Assembly (NCBI GenBank): GCA_031271065.1
Contig: JAISWP010000061.1
Location: 1-11,561, forward strand
Origin: Synergistaceae bacterium
GTDB lineage: Bacteria; Synergistota; Synergistia; Synergistales; Synergistaceae
DNA length: 11,561 bases
Reading direction: 5' to 3'
Shown in pieces: positions 6,497 to 11,561 of this stretch. Within the stretch, counting starts at the first letter, position 1, and every line of letters begins with the position of its first letter. The notes beneath the pieces were generated by a model. That model saw nothing but the letters and a program-made list of their open reading frames with translations, had not been told where the DNA came from and searched no databases. The translations under genes were made by a program, and so were the position numbers.

Positions 6497-7500
6497 GGCA
6501 AAAACTTCCGGATGTGCTCAGAAGCCCGTATTTCTGGTCGCTGCTCTTTCTCGCGGCCCTTTTGATCTTCAACATCCTCTTTACGGAGCGCTTCGGCGTG
6601 ATAGAGGTGAGGGACGGACATTTCTACGGAAATATCATGGATATACTGCGCAGGTCCGTGCCGACCGTCCTCCTGGGCACGGGGATGACGCTCGTGATAG
6701 CCACAGGCGGCATAGACCTGTCCGTCGGCGCGGTGATCGCGGTCTCGGGGGCGATAGGAGCATTGCTCGCGAGGGACGGATACCCGCTGCCGGTCATAAT
6801 TGCCCTGCCTCTCGCGGCCGCGCTGATCTCCGGGGTATGGAACGGATTTCTGGTGGCCAAAATAGGGATACAGCCCTTCGTGGCCACTCTGATACTGATG
6901 GTCTCGGGACGCGGCATCGCGCAGCTCTTGTGCGGAGGTCAGATAATCAAATTCTCCGACCCGTCCTTCGAGTACATATCGGCCGGTTTCATTCTCGGGT
7001 TTCCCTTCAGCATGTACCTGGCCGCAGCCGTGCTGGCGGCGGTGCAGACGGTCACGAGAAAGACCGCTCTCGGCCTCTTTATCGAATCCATAGGGGTAAA
7101 CCCGGCAGCCAGCCGCTGCGTCGGAATAAACGCCACTTCGATCAAGCTGATAGTCTACGCTTTCTCCGGCCTATGCGCGGGGATCGCGGGACTGCTTCTG
7201 ACCACGGAAATCAGGGGGGCGGACGCCAACAACGTGGGGCTCAACCTGGAAATGGACGCCATACTCGCGACTGTCATAGGAGGGACCGCGATGACAGGAG
7301 GCAAGTTCTACCTGGCCGGCTCGGTGATAGGAGCGCTGATAATCCAGACGCTCACCACCACCATACTGGCGCGGGGAGTCACCCGTCCCGCCACTCTCGT
7401 AGTCAAAGCGATCGTCGTAATATCCATAAGCCTGATACAGTCCTCCGTTTTCAGGTCCCAGCTGTCGGGCCTGCTGGCCGGGAGGGGCGGGAGAGCATGA
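6493..7500 (+). CDS. ytfT: Sugar ABC importer permease, first subunit (YtfT-like)
   Basis: This is one of two different inner-membrane permeases that form the sugar channel. It has 335 residues in the BPD_transp_2 (RbsC/AraH-type) family, with about eight to ten hydrophobic segments. The family signature GMTLVIATGGIDLSVGAV (64-81) is present, as is IQPFVATLILMVSGRGIAQL (126-145). Near residues 188-201 is RKTALGLFIESIGV, the cytoplasmic loop that should dock on the ATPase. The segment EIRGADANNVGLNLEMDAIL (239-258) closely matches E. coli YtfT as recalled, which separates this subunit from YjfF. The ATG at 6493 overlaps the ytfR stop (ATGA), and the 3' end overlaps yjfF the same way, so the three are translationally coupled. 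Substrate assignment rests on the whole cluster rather than on this subunit. Confidence 0.92.
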   Translation: MRQKLPDVLRSPYFWSLLFLAALLIFNILFTERFGVIEVRDGHFYGNIMDILRRSVPTVLLGTGMTLVIATGGIDLSVGAVIAVSGAIGALLARDGYPLPVIIALPLAAALISGVWNGFLVAKIGIQPFVATLILMVSGRGIAQLLCGGQIIKFSDPSFEYISAGFILGFPFSMYLAAAVLAAVQTVTRKTALGLFIESIGVNPAASRCVGINATSIKLIVYAFSGLCAGIAGLLLTTEIRGADANNVGLNLEMDAILATVIGGTAMTGGKFYLAGSVIGALIIQTLTTTILARGVTRPATLVVKAIVVISISLIQSSVFRSQLSGLLAGRGGRA

Positions 7501-8480
7501 GAGCCCCTAACATAAAGGCCCGCCACGTCCCAATAATAGCGACGGTAGTGGTATTCGGCCTGCTCTACGCCGCCGCCTCGATGCACTTCCGGAATTTCTT
7601 CAGTCTCAGGGTGTTCGCCAACCTGTTCACGGATAACGCTTTCATGGGCATCGTGGCCGTGGGGATGACATTCGCCGTCCTGTCCGGAGGCATAGACCTT
7701 TCGGTCGGTTCCGTGGTGGCGTGCACCGGCATAATCATGTCCAAACTGATCACCCAGCACGGATTCGATCCGTTTTTGACGGCAGCCATGCTTCTGGCCG
7801 CCGGGACCCTGTTCGGGACCATAATGGGGTGTTTCATAGCCTTTTACGATCTGCCCCCGTTCATCGTGACGCTCGCCGGTATGTTCTTCGCCCGAGGCTC
7901 CAGCCAGATCATCAGCCTCGAATCCATACCCCTCAAATCGGATGTGCTGACCGCCGTCGCGAAGTTCGGAATCCCCATGTCGGCCAGGGTCCGGTTTCCC
8001 TTCGCGGCGATCGTGCTGGTGGCGTCGGTGCTGGCGGGGACGTGGATCGCGCAGTTCACCAAATTCGGGCGGAACGTGTACGCCATAGGGGACAGCGAAC
8101 AGTCCGCCGTCATGATGGGACTGCCGGTCCGCAGGACCAAAATAGGCATCTACGCACTGTCCGGCTTCTTCGCATCCCTGGGAGGGGTCATCTACACCCT
8201 CTATACATCCGCCGGCTATTCACTCTCCGGCATGGGCCTCGAACTTGACGCCATAGCCTCGGTCGTCATCGGCGGCACGCTGCTCTCCGGCGGAGTCGGC
8301 TACCTGCCCGGGACCCTGCTGGGAGTCCTCATCCAGGGCGTCATAAAAACGGCCATAATCTTCGACGGTACACTAAACTCCTGGTGGACGAAAATAATTA
8401 TAGGATCGCTCCTCTTTATATTCATACTGCTGCAGACCTGGATAGCCAAAAGCGCCCGTTTCCGCAGAAGCGGCCCCTGA
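7497..8480 (+). CDS. yjfF: Sugar ABC importer permease, second subunit (YjfF-like)
   Basis: This second permease should pair with YtfT as a heterodimer. It has 327 residues in the BPD_transp_2 family. Blocks that match E. coli YjfF as recalled are NLFTDNAFMGIVAVGMTF (42-59), LSGGIDLSVGSVVA (62-75), IVTLAGMFFARG (123-134), LELDAIASVVIGGTLLSGGVG (around 248-268) and FDGTLNSWWTKIIIGSLLFIFI (around 289-310). The SWWTK ending is a YjfF hallmark. The ATG at 7497 overlaps the ytfT stop by ATGA; an open frame reaching back to 6837 lies wholly inside ytfT and is not used. This is the last gene of the operon, followed after 23 bases by a hairpin. The four-gene set in the order binding protein, ATPase, YtfT, YjfF is the same as in E. 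coli. Confidence 0.93.
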   Translation: MRAPNIKARHVPIIATVVVFGLLYAAASMHFRNFFSLRVFANLFTDNAFMGIVAVGMTFAVLSGGIDLSVGSVVACTGIIMSKLITQHGFDPFLTAAMLLAAGTLFGTIMGCFIAFYDLPPFIVTLAGMFFARGSSQIISLESIPLKSDVLTAVAKFGIPMSARVRFPFAAIVLVASVLAGTWIAQFTKFGRNVYAIGDSEQSAVMMGLPVRRTKIGIYALSGFFASLGGVIYTLYTSAGYSLSGMGLELDAIASVVIGGTLLSGGVGYLPGTLLGVLIQGVIKTAIIFDGTLNSWWTKIIIGSLLFIFILLQTWIAKSARFRRSGP

Positions 8481-8503
8481 CTTTCAGAGCCGGGTAAACA
8501 GCG

Positions 8504-8542
8504 TCCAATGCCGCGAGGCAGCGGCGTTCGCGCGGCATTGGA
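8504..8542. terminator. Perfect 12-bp inverted repeat between convergent genes, candidate bidirectional terminator
   Basis: TCCAATGCCGCG at 8504-8515 is the exact reverse complement of CGCGGCATTGGA at 8531-8542, with a 15-base loop. It begins 23 bases after the yjfF stop and ends 6 bases from the stop of the minus-strand RACo-like gene, where a shared transcript end is expected. Neither strand has a good T-run after the stem, so it may be a weak intrinsic terminator or an mRNA 3'-end stabiliser instead. Confidence 0.55.
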
Positions 8543-8548
8543 GAGATC

Positions 8549-10126
8549 TCATTCGTCCGAAAACAGCATCTGTTTCACGTATTCATCCATGAAATCGGCG
8601 TTCCCCGAGAGGGGTATCTCCTCCGCGAGCTCCGTTATCCCGGACAGCTTCTCTCTTGCGGCGCGGGAGAACAGCAGCTGTGACGCTCCGGCGAGCGCGG
8701 TGTTTCCCGCGGCCTCGGCGCGCCCCGCCAGTTCCCTCGGAAAAAGGCCGACTCGCGAGGCTTCGCCCGGGTCCATCGTGCTTCCGAAGCCCCCGCTCAG
8801 ATACAGCCTCTCCAAGGACCCCGGCGTCATTCCGGCTTTCGCGATGAGCACGTTCACTCCGGCGGCAATGCTTGCCTTCACCAGCTGTATGTTCCTTATA
8901 TCCTTCTGGGTGAGATACACCCCGCCGCCCAGCATGAAGGCCCTGACTCCCGGCAAATCGAATACCAGGTCCGTGAAGGGATGGCCCGAGTCCAGTATGC
9001 GCCCGCCCCCGTCCATGATTCCTTCTTTCAGCATCATGTCCAGCGCGCTTATCATGCCGCTGCCGCAGACGCCAGCCGGCGGCGCGCCGTCTATGGTCTC
9101 GCACTTCACCGCTCCGTCCAGCGTTTTTACGTGACGGACGGCGCCCGGAAACGCCGGCATTCCCATTTCGATTTCGGCTCCCTCGAAAGCGGGCCCGGCC
9201 GCCGCGGAGCAGCAGAGTATCCTCCCGCCGTCCCAGAGGGCCGTTTCCCCGTTGGTCCCCGCGTCTATCAGCAGGCGGGGACGTCCGTCGCGTGTCAGGT
9301 CGGTCGAGAGTATACCGCAGGTCACATCGGCGCCCACGTAAGCGCTTATCGACGGAGGCAGAAAGAGCGAGGCGCGTTCGAGGTCCGGAAATATTTCCCC
9401 AGCGGGCCGCTCGCACCCGAACAGGCTTTGGGGCGTGAACGGGGCGGCCCCTATGCCCCGCGGGTCGAGTCCCGTCAGAAAATGCAGCATGGTCGTGTTG
9501 CCCGTCACGACGACCCGTCCGACCTCTGACGCCCTTCGGCCCGACTCCAGCAGCATCTCACCGAACATTTCACCCAGCTGGCGGACGATGCTCTCCCGCA
9601 GAGCCTCCAATCCGCCGCGGTTTGAGTATTCAATCCTGCTCAGCACATCTGCCCCGTAAGCCGCCTGAGAATTCATCCTGTGGGACGAGGCCAGCAGCCC
9701 GCCGGTTTCAAAGCTGAACAAAAGAGATGATACGGTGGTGGTCCCTATATCCGCACAGACGCCGCAGGAACCTTCGGCCGGGCCGTCATATTCCGCACGG
9801 ACGCCCACAGCCCCCGGCACAAAGACCCGGCCTGGACTCGGGACAAATATCTCGCAGTCACCGGTCACGCGGCAGAGGCACGCTATTCTGGCCAGTCCGT
9901 CCGCATGTTCGCCGGCCATCCGCGAGCGGGACAGCAGCGCCGCCTCCTGTTCGGACAGGCCGCCGCACTCGCCTTTGACCAGCACGGCACACTTGCCGCA
10001 CCGGCCGCGCCCGCCGCAGGGCATCTGAAAAAAGACTCCGGCGCTCTTTACCGCGCTCGCGGCCGTCTCACCGGGCGCCGTCTCCACCGTAACAGTTTTG
10101 CCCACTCCCCGGACGGTTACCTTCAC
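8549..10126 (-). CDS. 2Fe-2S / ASKHA-domain corrinoid activation protein (RACo-like)
   Basis: Proteins of this family reduce inactive Co(II) corrinoid to Co(I) at the cost of ATP, restoring corrinoid methyl-transfer proteins. The 525-residue protein has an N-terminal 2Fe-2S ferredoxin domain (about 1-95) with Cys37, Cys43 and Cys46 (C-x5-C-x2-C) and a fourth ligand at Cys83 or Cys85. The remainder is the DUF4445/ASKHA ATPase: phosphate motif ADIGTTTVSSLLF (125-137), VVVTGNTTMLHFLTG (205-219), LIDAGTNGE (286-294), SAAAGPAFEGAEI (307-319), CGSGMISAL (354-362) and YLSGGFGSTMD (442-451). RACo of Carboxydothermus is about 630 residues, so the linker and middle region are shorter here. The start is GTG at 10126 with only a distant GGGGA as ribosome site; the ferredoxin domain begins at once, so this start is reasonable. 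It lies 49 bases downstream of htpG. Its corrinoid partner (CoFeSP, or a methylamine- or methoxy-type protein) is not in the window. Confidence 0.87.
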   Translation of the reverse strand: MKVTVRGVGKTVTVETAPGETAASAVKSAGVFFQMPCGGRGRCGKCAVLVKGECGGLSEQEAALLSRSRMAGEHADGLARIACLCRVTGDCEIFVPSPGRVFVPGAVGVRAEYDGPAEGSCGVCADIGTTTVSSLLFSFETGGLLASSHRMNSQAAYGADVLSRIEYSNRGGLEALRESIVRQLGEMFGEMLLESGRRASEVGRVVVTGNTTMLHFLTGLDPRGIGAAPFTPQSLFGCERPAGEIFPDLERASLFLPPSISAYVGADVTCGILSTDLTRDGRPRLLIDAGTNGETALWDGGRILCCSAAAGPAFEGAEIEMGMPAFPGAVRHVKTLDGAVKCETIDGAPPAGVCGSGMISALDMMLKEGIMDGGGRILDSGHPFTDLVFDLPGVRAFMLGGGVYLTQKDIRNIQLVKASIAAGVNVLIAKAGMTPGSLERLYLSGGFGSTMDPGEASRVGLFPRELAGRAEAAGNTALAGASQLLFSRAAREKLSGITELAEEIPLSGNADFMDEYVKQMLFSDE

Positions 10127-10175
10127 GCTTAGGGCGTCCCCGATTCTAAACGAGACCCGCAGTGCCCCGCGCAGC

Positions 10176-11561
10176 TCATTTTTCCAGCAGCCGCTCCAGA
10201 GTTTTGGTGAAACGGCGCGCGTCGGCCACAGGCTCGCCGTCGGATATGGAGGCGAGCCCGGTCAAAAGCACCGCCATATCCCTGCGCCCGCCGTCGTCCA
10301 ATTCCGCCTCTGTCATCTTCCGCACCAGCGGATGAGAGGCGTTTATCTCCAGCACCTTGCGCTCCGGGGGCGCTTCCTGTCCCATCGCCTTGAAAAAGTT
10401 CCTCATCTGGGCGGATACTCCCTCGCCCTTCTGGACGAAAGTGGCGGGAGAATCCACCAGGCGGGCCGAAAGTTTCACGTCCTCCACAGAATCGAGGCCC
10501 AGGGACTTGACCGCCTCCTTCAGCCCCGAGAGGAAACTGTCCGCTATCTCCGCCGACGGGTCCTCGGGTGATCCCTCGATTTCCACGTTTTCCGCGGAGA
10601 CTGAGACGAAGGGGTGGGAATCGAACTCATGGAACGAGGAGAGCCATATTTCGTCTATGGGGTCGTTCAGCAGCAGTACGTCGATACCCCGGTCCGTGAA
10701 CGCCTCGAGCTTGGGGGACGCGGAGAGCGTCTCCCCCCTGCCGCCCGTCAGATAGTAGATGCTCTTTTGGCCGTCCGCCATTTTGGCGGCGTAATCCTCC
10801 AGGGAGGTGCGCCCGGACTTCGAGCCGGAGAACAGGGCAAGTTTCAGGATGGCGTCCCGGTTTTTCGGGTCAGAGACTATGCCCTCCTTCACGACCTCCC
10901 CGAACATGCTCCAGAACTTCGCGAAGTCCTCGGGGCGGTCCGACTTCATCTTTTTCAGGCTGTCCAGAACCTTGCGCACGACGCCGCGCTTTATCATGGC
11001 GGTCTGCCTGTCCTGCTGGAGTATCTCCCTGGATATGTTGAGCGGCAGGTCCTCGGAGTCCACAACCCCTTTGAGGAAGCGCATATACTCCGGAATGACG
11101 TCCTTGCAGTCGTTCATTATGAACACCCTGCGAATGTAAAGCTGTATGCCGTGGGTCCCGTCCCTGTAGAACAGGTCGAAGGGCGGACGGGACGGGATAA
11201 AGAGCAGCGCGTGAAACTCGCTCTTTCCTTCCGCCCGGTATACGATCCGCTCCATAGGTTCCTCCCAGTCGTGAGAGATGTGCCGGTAGAACTCCCTGTA
11301 CTCTTCGCCCTGCACCTCTGACTCCGGCCTTATCCAGATGGCCTTCATGGAATTGACGGGCTCGGGTTTCTTATCGTCGTCCTTTTTGTCCGAAAAATCC
11401 TCCAGATAGATCGGATACGAGACGAAATCCGAGTATTTCTTGATTATCTCCCTGAGGGTCCAGACCGATAGATAGTCCCTGCCGGCCGAGGCGTCGTCCT
11501 CCGGCTCGCGGTCTTTTATGCGTAAAATGACGTCCGAACCCCAGCCATCCCTGTCGGAGGG
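10176..11561 (-). CDS. htpG: Hsp90-family molecular chaperone HtpG, N-terminus beyond window
   Basis: HtpG is the bacterial cytosolic Hsp90, an ATP-driven dimeric chaperone. The frame stays open through base 11561, so the ATG at 11346-11348 is internal: the codons before it read DKKPEPVNSM, the normal charged linker between ATPase and middle domains. In-window length is 461 residues of an expected 620-650; most of the GHKL ATPase domain is missing. Visible are the end of that domain (GWGSDVILRIKD, then IIKKYSDFVSYPIYLE), the middle domain with ALLFIPSRPPFDLF, YIRRVFIMND and DLPLNISREILQQ, which includes the arginine reaching the ATP site, and the C-terminal dimerisation domain with VLLLNDPIDEIWL, MRNFFKAMG and VLEINASHPLVRKM. 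The following gene is RACo-like on the same strand. Any heat-shock control lies upstream, outside the window. Confidence 0.96.
   Translation of the reverse strand, partial: PSDRDGWGSDVILRIKDREPEDDASAGRDYLSVWTLREIIKKYSDFVSYPIYLEDFSDKKDDDKKPEPVNSMKAIWIRPESEVQGEEYREFYRHISHDWEEPMERIVYRAEGKSEFHALLFIPSRPPFDLFYRDGTHGIQLYIRRVFIMNDCKDVIPEYMRFLKGVVDSEDLPLNISREILQQDRQTAMIKRGVVRKVLDSLKKMKSDRPEDFAKFWSMFGEVVKEGIVSDPKNRDAILKLALFSGSKSGRTSLEDYAAKMADGQKSIYYLTGGRGETLSASPKLEAFTDRGIDVLLLNDPIDEIWLSSFHEFDSHPFVSVSAENVEIEGSPEDPSAEIADSFLSGLKEAVKSLGLDSVEDVKLSARLVDSPATFVQKGEGVSAQMRNFFKAMGQEAPPERKVLEINASHPLVRKMTEAELDDGGRRDMAVLLTGLASISDGEPVADARRFTKTLERLLEK

Noticed and set aside
6837..7496. In-frame upstream extension of yjfF through ytfT
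   Set aside because: The extra 220 residues are Arg- and His-rich shadow of ytfT. The ATG at 7497 gives the normal permease N-terminus and an ATGA overlap.
8583..9416. 277-codon minus-strand frame inside the RACo-like gene
   Set aside because: It is a +1/-1 frame shadow of the RACo-like coding sequence, with extreme Arg content and no domain.

Overview
The window is dense, G+C-rich bacterial chromosome with short intergenic gaps and several ATGA stop/start overlaps. It contains no mobile element, CRISPR array, tRNA or rRNA. Isoleucine is often written ATA and arginine AGG despite the high G+C. That codon habit, together with an F-type ATPase, flagellar stators, a RACo-like corrinoid activator and a sugar ABC importer, would fit an anaerobic, flagellated, diderm-type bacterium. 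Synergistota is my best guess, but this is inference from style and gene content, not a placement.

Layout. (1) 1-1975, plus strand: the 3' end of an F1F0 ATP synthase operon, with truncated atpD (beta), atpC (epsilon, with a C-terminal tail) and, overlapping atpC, a small four-helix membrane protein resembling ATP synthase subunit I (AtpI). (2) 2049-3646, plus strand: the flagellar stator pair motA-motB, overlapping by ATGA. (3) 3647-3930: a 284-base gap holding candidate promoter elements and a 10-bp-spaced direct repeat, but no gene. (4) 3931-8480, plus strand: a complete four-gene sugar ABC importer whose proteins and gene order match the E. coli galactofuranose system ytfQ-ytfR-ytfT-yjfF. 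It has a periplasmic binding protein, a two-domain ATPase and two permeases. A strong GC hairpin separates the binding-protein gene from the ATPase gene, and the remaining junctions are ATGA overlaps. (5) 8504-8542: a perfect 12-bp inverted repeat between converging transcription units, a likely shared transcript end. (6) 8549-11561, minus strand: htpG (Hsp90, its 5' end beyond the window), followed 49 bases downstream by a 2Fe-2S/ASKHA protein of the RACo type, which uses ATP to drive low-potential reduction of corrinoid proteins.

How they work together. ATP synthase and MotAB both run on the membrane ion gradient and sit side by side, although nothing shows they share a transcript. The ytf-type operon supplies sugar uptake without an adjacent catabolic enzyme or regulator. 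The htpG-RACo pair may be one transcript, but no partner corrinoid protein or methyltransferase lies in the window. I see no clearly unprecedented system. The points most worth checking are the position of the AtpI-like gene at the end of the ATP synthase cluster, the transporter's true substrate outside Enterobacteria, the GC hairpin, and the htpG-RACo pairing.
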